Source: Actinomadura flavalba DSM 45200 (GTDB taxonomy: Bacteria; Actinomycetota; Actinomycetes; Streptosporangiales; Streptosporangiaceae). From it: DNA of 64,000 bases. Positions 1-10,100 of the stretch are shown in pieces. The stretch lies in assembly GCF_000374305.1 (NCBI RefSeq), contig NZ_KB894093.1, positions 1,302,001 to 1,366,000 of the forward strand, read 5' to 3'. The translations under genes and the position numbers were made by a program. Below the pieces are notes generated by a model that was not told where the DNA came from, ran no database searches, and saw only the letters and a program-made list of their open reading frames with translations. How positions within the stretch are numbered: position 1 is the stretch's first letter; every line of letters begins with the position of its first letter.

Positions 1-301
1 AGACAGCCCAGAACTGGGCGCTGGTGACGCCACGTTGCGCGCGTCGCTGGCGAGCGGCCTCCTGGACGGCGGAGCGAGGCTTGTACCCGTTGAACTTCTT
101 GGTCTTGCCCGGCTTGGGGGGCGTGGGGGTGATGTGGAGCTTGAAGTCGTGCCGGTCGCGGAACTCGTCCGCCAGCGCCCCGAAGTAGGTGCACTCGGTG
201 AGGCCCTCACAGACGATGTAGAGGACCTTCGCCCGCCGGCTCCTCCCGGGCCGGATGCGGGGTGCCGTCTGCCCCTGCGGAGCACCTTTCTTCGGGCTCA
301 T
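1..301 (-). CDS. RloB-like protein, C-terminal part beyond the left edge
   Basis: The first 100 residues of a gene that runs off the left edge. It starts at an ATG overlapping the stop of the AAA ATPase gene (ATGA), so the two are translationally coupled. After a basic leader, residues 27-43 read KVLYIVCEGLTECTYFG, the N-terminal signature of the RloB family (a beta strand, then CEG-x-TE-x-x-YF). RloB genes are known as linked ORFs in type I restriction loci such as those of Campylobacter, next to an AAA ATPase. The second strand, ending in FWAV at the window edge, fits the family. By analogy with PARIS (AAA15 plus TOPRIM nuclease) it may be the toxic effector; this is inference. Confidence 0.8.
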   Translation of the reverse strand, partial: MSPKKGAPQGQTAPRIRPGRSRRAKVLYIVCEGLTECTYFGALADEFRDRHDFKLHITPTPPKPGKTKKFNGYKPRSAVQEAARQRRAQRGVTSAQFWAV

Positions 302-1533
302 GAGGCGGCTCCGGCCGGGGCCAGGGTCCCGGCCACCTCGCCGATGTTCAACGCGGGGATGCCTCCGTAGGCGCCGGCCAGGTAGTTGCGGTCGAGCGCC
401 TCGGTCTTGCGCGGCCTCGCGTCCGTCAGCGGGTAGATCTCGGACACGCCGTCGCGGGATTTGGCCGCGATCCGGACCTGGTCGCGTTCCAACGGCTGGA
501 ACAGGTGGGTGCGGCCGAGCAGGCTGGAATCGTGGACGGTGCAGACGAGCTGGGCGTCGTGGGGGTTGGCGTCCGGATCGTGGAACAGCCGCAGGACCTC
601 GGCGGCCAGCAGAGGGTGGAGGCTGATGTCGAGTTCGTCGACGAGCAGGACCGCTCCCTTGTCGAGGGCTTCCAGGAGCGGGCCGATGAACGCGAACCAG
701 GAACGGGTGCCCATCGACTCCTGGCGCTCGTAGTCCAGCGGCACCAGACCGCTCGGTCCTTGGTGCAGCAGCCGGAGATCGCCGCTCATCGCGTCGACTT
801 CGGCTCCGGCGACGCCCAGGTCCGCCACCTTCAACAGGTCGGTGATCCGTGCACGGTGGCGTTGGTCGTCGTACATCTTCCGCGTGAAGGTGTGGCGCTC
901 GTCGAAGTCTCGTCCGGGGCTCACCCACCACAGGTTGTGCTTGAACCAGTCGTGGATCGGGGTGAGGAACGGCTGGTTGAAGGCAGCCGCCACGGTGAGG
1001 AACAAGGCGTTCGGCCGGGTCTGCGGCACCAGGCTCTCCTTCGGCCCCCGCAGCCCCTCGCCGGGAAAGGTGATCAGCTCGTCGGAGTCGGCGTCGCGCT
1101 CGAACCAGACCTGGCGGCGGGCCTGCCCGCCGGGGTAGGCGTGCAGCCACTCCGACTCGACCTGATCGTCGGAGACCTCGAAGCCGTAGACGTAACGGTC
1201 GCCGTCAATCACCACGTCGACCTCGTACAGCGAGGCGGTTTCGCGGGCGGAGCCCTCTAGGCCGAAGGGCTCGCGGGGGATGTCGTCGAGGGACGCCCAG
1301 CCGTGCACGGAGTTGAGGACGGCCTGGCGCATCCAGCGCATGGCGTGCAGGACGTTGGACTTGCCGGAGGCGTTGGAGCCGTAGATCGCCGTGGCGGGCA
1401 GATAGGCCATCTCGCTATCGCCGGCGAGGCCTGCGGGACGCTCGGAGCCCTGGTTGAACTTCGAGGCCGCGAACCAGACCTCGAACTCGTCACGGAATGA
1501 TCTGTGGTTGACTCCCCTGAAGCGAAGCAACAT
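298..1533 (-). CDS. AAA15-family ATPase, RloB partner (RloA-like)
   Basis: A 411-residue ABC/SMC-like ATPase of the AAA15 (COG1106) type. The start chosen is the ATG at 1533, preceded by GGAG and giving the usual beginning MLLRFRGVNHRSF; an upstream in-frame ATG at 1707 would add 58 unlikely residues. Walker A is GSNASGKS (residues 52-59), and the Walker B/D-loop is LLVDELDISLHP near residues 293-305. A late TVHD matches the switch histidine region of this family. It overlaps the RloB-like gene by 4 bases and is divergent from hsdM. AAA15 plus nuclease pairs next to restriction systems are known as abortive defence modules (PARIS, RloAB). A sensing role here is inferred. Confidence 0.85.
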   Translation of the reverse strand: MLLRFRGVNHRSFRDEFEVWFAASKFNQGSERPAGLAGDSEMAYLPATAIYGSNASGKSNVLHAMRWMRQAVLNSVHGWASLDDIPREPFGLEGSARETASLYEVDVVIDGDRYVYGFEVSDDQVESEWLHAYPGGQARRQVWFERDADSDELITFPGEGLRGPKESLVPQTRPNALFLTVAAAFNQPFLTPIHDWFKHNLWWVSPGRDFDERHTFTRKMYDDQRHRARITDLLKVADLGVAGAEVDAMSGDLRLLHQGPSGLVPLDYERQESMGTRSWFAFIGPLLEALDKGAVLLVDELDISLHPLLAAEVLRLFHDPDANPHDAQLVCTVHDSSLLGRTHLFQPLERDQVRIAAKSRDGVSEIYPLTDARPRKTEALDRNYLAGAYGGIPALNIGEVAGTLAPAGAAS

Positions 1534-1750
1534 GGATACTCCTCTAGGCGGGTTATGAATCCATCTTAAGACGATTCGTGCAGTTTTTCTACATATAGAC
1601 CGTGGAGATTGCCCAGGCGCTACTCTATGCGCTTCCGGGGCGACCCTCCGAACGCGGCCCGCGTCCGCAGGCTTCGGGCGGACCGCCGCGGTTCTGTCCC
1701 TGATCACGGATAACCTCGGGAGCGATACGCCGAGAGGGAAGGGCCGCTAC
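1534..1750. promoter_or_regulatory. divergent promoter region between the AAA15 ATPase and hsdM
   Basis: 217 bases separate the two divergent operons. The ATPase side has a short AT-rich stretch (about 1550-1605, with cagtttttctacatatag) that could hold its promoter. A purine-rich gagagggaagg at about 1732-1742 lies upstream of the hsdM GTG. No convincing operator repeat was seen. Confidence 0.35.
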
Positions 1751-4195
1751 GTGGCGAAGCTGACGCTGCCGCAACTGGAACGCCATCTGTTCGGGGCGGC
1801 GGACATCCTGCGGGGTGCCATGGACGCTGCCGAGTACAAGGACTACCTGTTCGGCATGCTGTTCCTAAAGAGGGCTAGCGACCAGTACGACTTCACTCGC
1901 AAACTGATCAAGGCGGAGCACCTCGCGAACGGCGTCGGCGAGGAACAGGCTGAGCTCACGTCCCGGAGCAAGTCACAGCACCTGCGACACGGCGGAGGGT
2001 TCACGGTTCCCGAGGCGGCCCGCTGGGAGACGATCGTCGAGCAGTCCCGTAAGGCGGACGTCGTCCTCGGCGATATGCTGACCAAGGCGCTCCGGGCCCT
2101 GGAGGACGAGAACCCGACCTCCCTCGGGGGCGTCCTTGGCCACATCGACTTCACCAAGAAGGCCCTGACCAGGGTCAGGCTGCAGAAGCTGATCGACCAC
2201 TTCGGCCGCTACAAGCTCGCCAACACCGACTTCGAGTTCCCGGACCTACTCGGCGCCGCCTACGAATACCTGATCAAGGAGTTCGCCGACAGCGCGGGAA
2301 AGAAGGGCGGCGAGTTCTACACCCCCCGTGAGGTCGTCCGGATGATGGTCCGCCTGGTCGACCCGCAGGAGGGGCATAAGGTCTATGACCCGTGCAGCGG
2401 TTCGGCTGGCATGCTGATCGCCGCGCACGAGCACGTCCGTGAGCACGGCGGCCAGGCCGACACCCTGCTGCTGGCCGGGCAGGAGCCCGCGACGGGCGTC
2501 TGGGCGATGTCGAAGATGAACATGATCCTTCACGGCATCGTCGACGCCTCGATCATAAACGGCGACACCCTCGCCGAGCCGCTCCATAAGACGGGCGGCG
2601 AGCTCGAGCGCTTCGACCAGATCCTGTCGAACCCCCCGTTCAGCCTCAACTACGACCGGGAGTCGATGCAGCACAAGGAGCGGATGGCCTTCGGCTGGAC
2701 CCCGGAGGGCGGCAAGAAGGCCGACCTGATGTTCGTCCAGCACATGCTGTCCGTCCTGGTGCCGAACGGCATCGGCGCGACGGTCATGCCGCACGGCGTC
2801 CTGTTCCGCGGCGGAGAAGAAGGAAAGATCCGCCAGGCCATGATCGAGAACGGCCGTCTCGAAGCGGTCATCGGCCTTCCCGCGAACATCTTCTACGGCA
2901 CGGGCATCCCGGCCTGCATCCTCATCATCCGCGGCCACAACGGCCCGGCCGACCCCGCCCGCCGCGGGAAGGTCCTGTTCATCAACGCCGACCGCGAGTT
3001 CACCGCCGGCCGCGCCCAGAACCACCTCGGCTACGAACACATCGAGAAAATCGTCTCCGCTTTCCGCGACTACGCGGACATCCCGGCCTTCTCCCGCGCC
3101 GTCCCCATCGCCGAGCTGGCCGACAACGACTACAACCTCAACATCCGCCGCTACGTCGACAACACCCCCCCACCAGAGCCCCAGGACGTCCGCGCCCACC
3201 TCCACGGCGGCATCCCCAAGTCAGAGGTCGCCGCCAGGGCCCACCTCTTCGAGGCCTACGGCATCGACGTCCGCCAACTCTTCGCGGAGAAGAACGCCGA
3301 CTACTACGACTTCCCGCCCGAGGGCCCCGCCGCGGTCACCGCCCGCATCCCGATCCTGGCCGCCCCACGCGAGGCCCAGTTCCGCCAGGCCGTCGATGCC
3401 TGGTGGCAAGACCATGAGAAGCACCTGCGAGCTCTCCCCGGCACGCAAGAGAAACTCCTAATGAGCACCCGCGCCGAACTCCTGGACAGCTTCGTCACTA
3501 CCCTGGAGCCCTCCGGCCTCCTGGACCGCCACCAGCTCGCCGGCGCGATCGCCTCCTGGTGGGGCGAGGTCCAGTACGACCTGAAGACCCTCGCCGCCAA
3601 CGACTTCCCCGAGGTCATCGAGGGCTGGGTCTCCTCCATCGAAGCCGCCTTCGAAGAAAACGAGTTCGACGACGCCAAGGCCAAACAACGCCGCACCGCT
3701 GAAAAACGCAAGGCCCGCGACCACCAAATCGTCCCGGTCTTGCTCCCTTCCTACCTGGAAGAACTGGACCGGGCCGAAGCCCACCGCGCCGACCTCGAAG
3801 CCCGCTACAAAGCGGCCACCACAAGATCTTTCGACGATGAGGATGGATCCGAGATGGAGGAAACCCTCACCACTACAGAACTAAATCAGCTCCGCACATG
3901 CCTAAATACCGCTAAGCGCAAGATAAAAAAACTGGAGGCCGAGTTCACAACCCGCCTTCACGCCTCTTCTGAGAAATTGAATAAAGACCAAAAAGCCCAC
4001 TTGACCCTCAAGCTCTTCTACAACACCCTAATAATTCGCATCGAAGCCTTCATTATTACTGGCCGCCACACAATTGAGGAAACCAGTGTCGTACTGTCCT
4101 CCAAATACGCAACACCACTAAGTACTATTGAAAATAAACGAAAATCTTTCGAAATTTCACTATCCGCCGAGCTAAAGGAACTAGGCTATGCCTGA
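1751..4195 (+). CDS. hsdM: type I restriction-modification system DNA methyltransferase subunit HsdM
   Basis: N6-adenine methyltransferase subunit of a type I restriction-modification enzyme. It starts at a GTG with a purine-rich ribosome site. Residues 1 to about 150 are the helical HsdM N-terminal domain. The AdoMet motif [11 protein letters not shown] starts near residue 214, and catalytic motif IV is NPPF at residues 294-297. At 814 residues it is about 300 longer than most HsdM proteins (near 500). The extra C-terminal part is charged and helical, and its last 120 codons (about 3830-4195) are clearly AT-richer than the rest. The stop overlaps hsdS by 8 bases. HsdM and HsdS form the methylase; with HsdR at 7169 they form the restriction enzyme. 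Confidence 0.95.
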   Translation: MAKLTLPQLERHLFGAADILRGAMDAAEYKDYLFGMLFLKRASDQYDFTRKLIKAEHLANGVGEEQAELTSRSKSQHLRHGGGFTVPEAARWETIVEQSRKADVVLGDMLTKALRALEDENPTSLGGVLGHIDFTKKALTRVRLQKLIDHFGRYKLANTDFEFPDLLGAAYEYLIKEFADSAGKKGGEFYTPREVVRMMVRLVDPQEGHKVYDPCSGSAGMLIAAHEHVREHGGQADTLLLAGQEPATGVWAMSKMNMILHGIVDASIINGDTLAEPLHKTGGELERFDQILSNPPFSLNYDRESMQHKERMAFGWTPEGGKKADLMFVQHMLSVLVPNGIGATVMPHGVLFRGGEEGKIRQAMIENGRLEAVIGLPANIFYGTGIPACILIIRGHNGPADPARRGKVLFINADREFTAGRAQNHLGYEHIEKIVSAFRDYADIPAFSRAVPIAELADNDYNLNIRRYVDNTPPPEPQDVRAHLHGGIPKSEVAARAHLFEAYGIDVRQLFAEKNADYYDFPPEGPAAVTARIPILAAPREAQFRQAVDAWWQDHEKHLRALPGTQEKLLMSTRAELLDSFVTTLEPSGLLDRHQLAGAIASWWGEVQYDLKTLAANDFPEVIEGWVSSIEAAFEENEFDDAKAKQRRTAEKRKARDHQIVPVLLPSYLEELDRAEAHRADLEARYKAATTRSFDDEDGSEMEETLTTTELNQLRTCLNTAKRKIKKLEAEFTTRLHASSEKLNKDQKAHLTLKLFYNTLIIRIEAFIITGRHTIEETSVVLSSKYATPLSTIENKRKSFEISLSAELKELGYA

Positions 4196-5375
4196 AAATT
4201 TTCCGGAAGTGCCGCTGGGGGAGTTGGCGGAACTCAGGATTGGGGCAACACCGTCTCGAAACGAACCATCCTTCTGGAGCAACGGCGGGGAAGGGCTCCC
4301 ATGGGCAGCAATCAGTGATATCAAAGAGAAATACCTACACGGCACATCGGAGCAGATTACCCAAGCAGGAGTAAAGGCGGCACGAATGCGCCCAGTCCCG
4401 GCAGGAACTCCAATCATGAGCTTTAAGCTCAGTGTAGGGCGCGCCTGCATTCCAACTATTGATTTGTTTACAAATGAAGCCATCGTCTCCATTACACCCA
4501 TCAAGGGTCTGTCAACGGCAAGCTGGCTCTACCATGCGGTTCCACGCATAGCAGAAAGAGCCGTAACAGAAACCGCCGTAAAGGGCAAGACGCTCAACTC
4601 CAAAAAACTCAGAGAGCTTGCAATCCCGACCCCGGCATCACTTGAAGAGCAGCAGCACATCGCAGCAATCATTGACACGCTAGATGAGCTAATAACTAAA
4701 GGAAGGGAGGTGGTGGAAAAACTAGATAAGGTAAATACTGGCATTTCCATGGATCTAATTAATGACTTGCTCAAATTTCCCTATGTTACACTCGAAAAAG
4801 CTAGCTCCGCACCAATCTGTTACGGAATCGTCCAAACTGGAGAATCTATTCAAGGTGGCGTACCCGTAATCATGATTAGGGACCTTGCGGAAGGGTTTAG
4901 TTGGCCGACTCACCACGTCCATGGATCCCTGGACGATCAATATCATCGAAGCCGAGTTATCGCTGGCGACCTAATTCTCTCCATTAAGGCGACTATTGGA
5001 AAATCCGCCATAGTCCCAGAAGGATTTTTCGGCAACATCAGCAGGGACGTAGCTCGAATTAGATTGCACGAAAATATAATTCCCCAATACCTTCAATGGA
5101 TACTGTCAAGCCCCTGGGGTCAGGATCTACTAGAACAAACAGTTGTGGGAACAACTCGCGCCGAAGTTTCTATAGCGAGCCTGAAGAAAATAAAAGTGCC
5201 ACTTCCGCCACCCTCGGAACAAAAGCGGGTCACGGCAGTGATCGATAACTGTCAAGCGGAAATCTTGGAACGCAAGCGAGAGTTGCGGAAGCTCCAAAAA
5301 TTAAAGGCTGGCCTAGTCGATGATCTACTGACCGGGCGTGTTCGAAGTAGCAAGTATTTGGCGAGCAAGATTTAG
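4188..5375 (+). CDS. hsdS: type I restriction-modification system specificity subunit HsdS
   Basis: Sequence-recognition subunit of 395 residues, the normal size for two half-sites. The first target-recognition domain covers about residues 1-150. It is followed by the conserved helical spacer [18 protein letters not shown]. The second domain starts near residue 195 and is followed by a second spacer copy ([19 protein letters not shown]) and the usual ending DDLLTGRV. Translation is coupled to hsdM by an 8-base overlap. Base composition is far more AT-rich than the chromosome, with codons such as AAA and ATA common, so this gene was probably acquired or swapped separately. The recognised DNA sequence cannot be read from the protein. 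Confidence 0.95.
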   Translation: MPENFPEVPLGELAELRIGATPSRNEPSFWSNGGEGLPWAAISDIKEKYLHGTSEQITQAGVKAARMRPVPAGTPIMSFKLSVGRACIPTIDLFTNEAIVSITPIKGLSTASWLYHAVPRIAERAVTETAVKGKTLNSKKLRELAIPTPASLEEQQHIAAIIDTLDELITKGREVVEKLDKVNTGISMDLINDLLKFPYVTLEKASSAPICYGIVQTGESIQGGVPVIMIRDLAEGFSWPTHHVHGSLDDQYHRSRVIAGDLILSIKATIGKSAIVPEGFFGNISRDVARIRLHENIIPQYLQWILSSPWGQDLLEQTVVGTTRAEVSIASLKKIKVPLPPPSEQKRVTAVIDNCQAEILERKRELRKLQKLKAGLVDDLLTGRVRSSKYLASKI

Positions 5376-5395
5376 CCAGATACTTGCTGCGAAAG

Positions 5396-5536
5396 TTAGA
5401 ACTTGGGCTGCTGGATTTTTGAGTCGCGGATGCTTACGTAGCCGAAAGCTGTAGCGATCTCTACGCACTGGTCGTTCTGGGCCATGCTGTGGCTGGACTT
5501 GCGCCAGGTGGCGTTGGTGAAGTCTGGCTTGGGCAT
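5396..5536 (-). CDS. DUF397 small protein
   Basis: A 46-residue protein with the DUF397 pattern: a TWRKSSHS start, a central C-V-E-I-A segment, and VSIRDSK near the end. DUF397 proteins are typical of Actinobacteria and usually sit just downstream of an XRE/DUF5753 regulator. That is the arrangement here, with the broken regulator ending 14 bases upstream. Some DUF397 partners act in developmental or toxin-antitoxin-like pairs, but no function can be assigned from sequence. The reading frame is intact although the partner regulator is not. Confidence 0.8.
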   Translation of the reverse strand: MPKPDFTNATWRKSSHSMAQNDQCVEIATAFGYVSIRDSKIQQPKF

Positions 5537-5550
5537 GGACGACTCCTAGG

Positions 5551-6425
5551 CTATTCGCACTGCTTGGCGGCCTGCCTCAGGAAACGGAGGGATTCGGTGG
5601 CGCTGAGGGCGGAGGCCTGCAGGTGGCTGTAAGTCAGGTTAGCCGCCCTGATCTCGCTCTCGCTCTCCGAGTAGAGGCTTCCCGCAAAGGTCTCGATGAA
5701 CGGCACGTCGGCTCGCCCTCATGGAAGCCGAAGATCCCGAACGTTCCATTCATGGAGCCGTGAGGACCGGCCGCGTAGGGGATGACCTGGATGGTGACGT
5801 TGGGCCGTCGAGCAGCCTCGGTCAGGTGGAGGAGCTGGAACCGCATGGTCTCGTGGCCGCCGATCACTCGGTGCAAAGACGCCTCGTCGAGGATGGCCCA
5901 GAGCTCAAGCGGGTCATCGCCGTCAAGGACCGCCTTGCGCTTGAGACGAAGATCGAGACGATGGTCGATCTCGACGTCTGTGAGTGTCAGTGCCCCGGCT
6001 TCGGTGATGACGGCGCGGGCGTAGTCCGGGGTTTATAGCAGGCCGGGGACGCCTTGCGCGTGGAAGACGCGGAGCGTCTCTGCTGCCGTCTCGAGGCCGA
6101 TGTACGTGCTGTAGTCCTTGCTGAGGAAGTCGGAGTACGGCTGCCACCAGCCTTCCTGCTTGGCCTCGCGAGCCAGCTTGACGAGGGCGGCGTGCTGCTC
6201 GCCCACGATGCCGTAGTGGGTCAGGAGAGCGGCTACGGCCTCCCAGGTGACCGAGATCTTGCCGGACTCTATGAGGCTGAGTTTGGACAGGGACCAGGCC
6301 ATGTACTTCACGACGGCTTCAGCGGGAAGCTTTCGTTCCTCCCGCAGCCGGCGAAGCTCGGCTCCGAGCCGACGGCGGCGGACCGTGGGGCTGTTGCGGC
6401 GCGTCACAGCGATCACCGATCCCAT
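5551..6425 (-). pseudogene. XRE-family regulator with DUF5753 domain, broken
   Basis: A helix-turn-helix regulator of the DUF5753 type. The first 130 codons (start 6425) contain the start region SPTVRRRRLGAELRRLREE and the HTH. At 6033-6035 the frame hits TAA where the family has a glutamine in VPGLLQTPDYAR; the same frame resumes with TPDYAR, so this is a point nonsense mutation (probably CAA to TAA). A second lesion near 5712 shifts the frame: IFGFHEGEP continues as DVPFIETFAGSLYSE only in another frame. The remainder reads to a TAG at 5551-5553. The lesions remove the DUF5753 part. The intact N-terminal 130 residues might still bind DNA, which is speculative. Confidence 0.8.
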
Positions 6426-6450
6426 CCGAGTGCAGCCGATTTGCTGAATG

Positions 6451-6490
6451 CACTTGCACGAGTGCTATGCGTGTAGCACTCGTGCAAGTG
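6451..6490. repeat. 17-bp perfect inverted repeat upstream of the XRE regulator
   Basis: The arms cacttgcacgagtgcta (6451-6467) and its exact reverse complement (6474-6490) are separated by 6 bases (tgcgtg). It lies 26 bases upstream of the regulator start. The half-site TTGCACGAGTGC suggests an operator for this or a related XRE repressor. It is not followed by a T-run, so an intrinsic terminator is less likely. Confidence 0.75.
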
Positions 6491-6618
6491 TGACTCACGT
6501 CACGATCGGCGAGCAACGGGTTGCGAAAAGTAAGTAGAAGACGGCCGCGCGGCCGGGCTTCGGATTGAACGGCCTGGTCCGGTCGCGCCGCTTCCACCCC
6601 CTGTGGAGAGGAAGCGAG

Positions 6619-6865
6619 ATGACGATACTCCGGGACGGGGACGTTCTTGCGGTGATGCGGGCGGCTCATCCGGGCTGGCGGATCTTCCGGTCGCGGAAGG
6701 CGGACGGGAGCGTCGGCAACGACTGGGTGGCGTCGTTGCGGGACTCGGGGGTCGGAGTCGATCCGACCGTGATCCGGACGAGCTGCGGGAGGAGCTCGCC
6801 TTCCAGCTGCGGCAGGCGTGGGGGCGGCGCCGTCCGACCCGGCGGAGTTCGACCTGCCGGGGTGA
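6619..6865 (+). pseudogene. small protein of unknown function, two frameshifts
   Basis: Starts at ATG 6619 after GAGGAAGCGAG. The first frame reads about 50 residues (MTILRDGDVLAVMRAAHPGW ... GVDPTVIR). A continuation DPDELREELAFQLRQA lies one frame back, and the end GAAPSDPAEFDLPG followed by TGA (6863-6865) lies in a third frame. The pieces join smoothly if one base was lost near 6775 and another in the G-run near 6820. I recognise no domain. It lies directly before the next small gene, so the pair probably formed one transcript. Sequencing error is an alternative explanation. Confidence 0.5.
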
Positions 6866-7072
6866 GTGGTGCGCCGTGACGGGAAGGTGCTCGTCGCGGA
6901 GGCGCAGCGGAGCTACAGCCTGTACCAGCGGATGGCGGGCGTGCAGGACCACGCGACCGCGCGCAGCGGCGAGGAGCTGTACATCCTCTGCGACGCCTAC
7001 GACGCGCTCGCCGAGGCGCTGATCCGGGCCGAGCGGGTCGACCGGGCCCGGTTCGAGGCGTCGCGGCGGTGA
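6866..7072 (+). CDS. small hypothetical protein
   Basis: A 68-residue acidic/helical protein starting at a GTG that immediately follows the stop of the preceding broken gene. It is rich in Ala, Glu and Arg and predicted by eye to be mostly helical (EELYILCDAYDALAEALIRAER). No family is recognised. It lies 96 bases upstream of hsdR, inside the block that separates hsdMS from hsdR. Coupling with the upstream gene suggests the two work together. Confidence 0.5.
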   Translation: MVRRDGKVLVAEAQRSYSLYQRMAGVQDHATARSGEELYILCDAYDALAEALIRAERVDRARFEASRR

Positions 7073-7168
7073 AGCTGGCCCGGCCGGGACGCCGTGTCCG
7101 CGTGGCGTCCCGGCCGGAGCCGGAACCGGAGATGACCTATCGTCGAGCATACGGGACGCGACGATGGG

Positions 7169-10100
7169 GTGGCGATGGCAGACGGGCCCGAGTACCTGCA
7201 GGTGGAGCTTCCGCTGCTGACGCTGCTGGCGGGGCTGGGCTGGACGGTCCTGGAAGGGCAGGGCACGGCCCTGCACGGGCGGGAACGCTTCCGGGACGTC
7301 CTCCTGACCGGCCGGCTGGCCGCGAAGCTCCGCGAGCTGAACCTACGGGACGGGCGGCCCTGGCTGGACGACGGGCGGATCGCCCGGGCCGTCAACGCGG
7401 TCAGCCGGGTCGGCGGGGCGAAGCTGGAGGAGGCCAACCAGAACGCCACCGAGCTGCTTACCGGCGGCATCCGGGCCGAAGGGCTGCCCGGCTGGGACGA
7501 CGGCCGTGACCAGGTGGTCCGCTACGTCGACTGGGAACGGCCCGAACGGAACGAGTTCGTCGCGGTCTCCCGGTACCGGCTCGAACCGCCCGGCGGGGCC
7601 CCCGCGATCGTTCCCGACGTCGTGCTGTTCGTGAACGGTATCCCCCTGGTCGTCATCGAGTGCAAGGCCCCGGACAAGGAGATCAGCGCCGCGATCGACC
7701 AGCTGCTGCGGTACGCCGACCGGCGCGGGACCGACGAGCCCGAAGGCTACGCGCGGCTGTTCCACACCGTTCAACTGGCGGTGGCGACCAGCGGACGGAC
7801 GGCCCGGCTCGGCACCATCACCTCGCAGCCTGAGCACTACGCCCGCTGGCGCGATCCGTTCCCGGCCAACCACGAGCAGCTCGCCGCCCGGCTCGGCAAG
7901 CCCCCCAACGCCCTCACCGAGCAGGACATCCTCACGCACGCGGTGCTGGAGCCGCGCCGACTGCTCGACATCGTCCGCTTCTACACCCTGTTCATGGCGC
8001 GCGACGGCAAGACGATCAAGGTGGCGCCGCGCTATCAGCAATACCGGGCCGTCGAGAAGGCGATCGAAAGGCTCCGCGACGGCAGGACGCGCCTAGAGGA
8101 CGGCGGCAAGGACCGTCGGGGCGGCGTCGTCTGGCACACCCAGGGGTCCGGGAAGAGCCTCACCATGGTCTTCCTGATCCGCAAGATCAGGGCGACGCCC
8201 GGCCTCGCCGAAATGAAGATCGTCTTGGTGACGGACCGGAAGGATCTGCAACGGCAGCTGAGCGAGACGGCTCAGCTGTCGGGCGAGCAGGTCGACACCG
8301 CCAAGAGCGTCCGGCAGGCCCGGTCCCTCCTCGCGCGGCCCGGGCCGGGACTCGTCTTCGCGATGATCCAGAAGCAGCGCGACAGCGACGAGGACCTTGG
8401 CGTCCTCAACACCGATCCGCGCATCCTCGTCGTCGTCGACGAGGCGCACCGCTCCCACGGGTCGAAGCTCCACATGAACCTCGCCGACGCCGTCCCGAAC
8501 GCCGCCAAGATCGGCTTCACCGGTACCCCGATCATCATGGGGGCCAAGCAGAGGACCGACGCCATCTTCGGCCCGATGATCGACACCTACCGGCTGAAGG
8601 ACGCCGAGGCCGACGGCGCCATCGTCCCGATCTTCTACGAGGGGTATACCGTCAAGGGCGCGGTGAAAGAAGGCTCGACCCTGGACGAGCTGTTCGAGGA
8701 CCAGTTCGCCGAGCACACCAGGGAGGAGCGGACCGCGATCCAGCGGCGTTACGGCACCCGCGCCAACGTGCTGTACGCCGAGGAGATGATCGCCCGCAAG
8801 GCCCGGCACATGCTCCGGCACTACGTCACCCGCGTCTTCCCCGGAGGGCTCAAGGCCCAGCTCGTCGCGGGAAGCCGCCGCGCCACCCTCCGCTACCGGG
8901 CGGAACTGCTCGCGGCGCGCGACGAGCTCGTCGCCGAGATCGCGGCGCTCTCCGACGCCGCCCCGGAGCTGCTGTCCGACGAACAGGCCGCGCTGGCCGG
9001 CGCGAGACCCCGGCTCGACCTGCTGCGCGTCCTCGACTTCGTGCCAGTCATCTCTGGCGAGCAGAACGACTCCCCCGAACTGGCCGCCTGGTCCGGCGAC
9101 GACGAGGACCGCGTGGTCCGCTTCCAGCAGGACTTTCCCGAGCGGCCGTCCGGGACCGACCGACCCATCGCCTTCCTCCTCGTCAGCTCCAAGCTGCTGA
9201 CCGGCTTCGACGCCCCGATCGAGCAGGTCCTCTACCTAGACCGTTCGATCAGGGAGGCCCAGCTCCTCCAGGCGATCGCCCGCACCAACCGCACCCGCCG
9301 CGGCAAGGACCACGGCCTCGTCGTCGACTACTACGGCGTCGCCCAGCACCTGAAGGAGGCGCTCGAGGCCTACGACGCCGACGACGTCGAAGGGGCGCTG
9401 CACGACCTCGACGACGAGAAGGCCGCGCTCCAACCGCGCCGCGACCGGCTGCGGCTGCTGTTCACCGAACGCGGCATCATCCTCTCGCGCGACGAGGCTG
9501 TGATCGAGGACTGCGTCCGGCTGCTGGAGGACGGACGGGTGCGCGCCCGGTTCTTCACCCTCCTCAAGGACTTCCTCTCCACCGTGGACCGGGTCCTCCC
9601 CGACCCTGCCGTGAAGCCTTATCTCACCGACGCCAAGCTCCACGCGGAGATCGCCGGCCGGACCCGGGCCCGCTACCGCGATGGCACCGACTTCGACCCC
9701 AGCCAGTACGGCGCCAAGGTCAAGCAGCTCATCGACCGGCACGTGATCTCGCTCGGCATCGGGATGAAGATCAAGCGGGTGGCGCTCGCCGACCCGGCCT
9801 ACGCGCAGGTCGTGGAGGCGCTGCACGGCTCCCGCGCCAGGGCCTCGGAGATGGAGCACGCCATCCGGCACCACATCGAGATCAAGCTCGGCCAGGACCC
9901 CGTCCGCTATCAGCGGTTCCAGGAGCGGCTCGAGGAGATCCTGCAGGCCTACCACGAGAACTGGGAGCAGCAGGTCACGTTCTTCGACCGGCTGAGGGAG
10001 GAGATGGTCGCCGAGGACGAGGACGACGCCGGGCCCACCGCAGGGCTGTCGCCATTGGAGGCGGCGCTCTTCCGGCGGCTGGAACAGGCCACGGGCTCCG

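Noticed and set aside
2246..3205. Long minus-strand reading frame across hsdM
   Set aside because: It is the antisense of a conserved methyltransferase gene; open antisense frames are normal in high-GC DNA and the translation has no recognisable domain.
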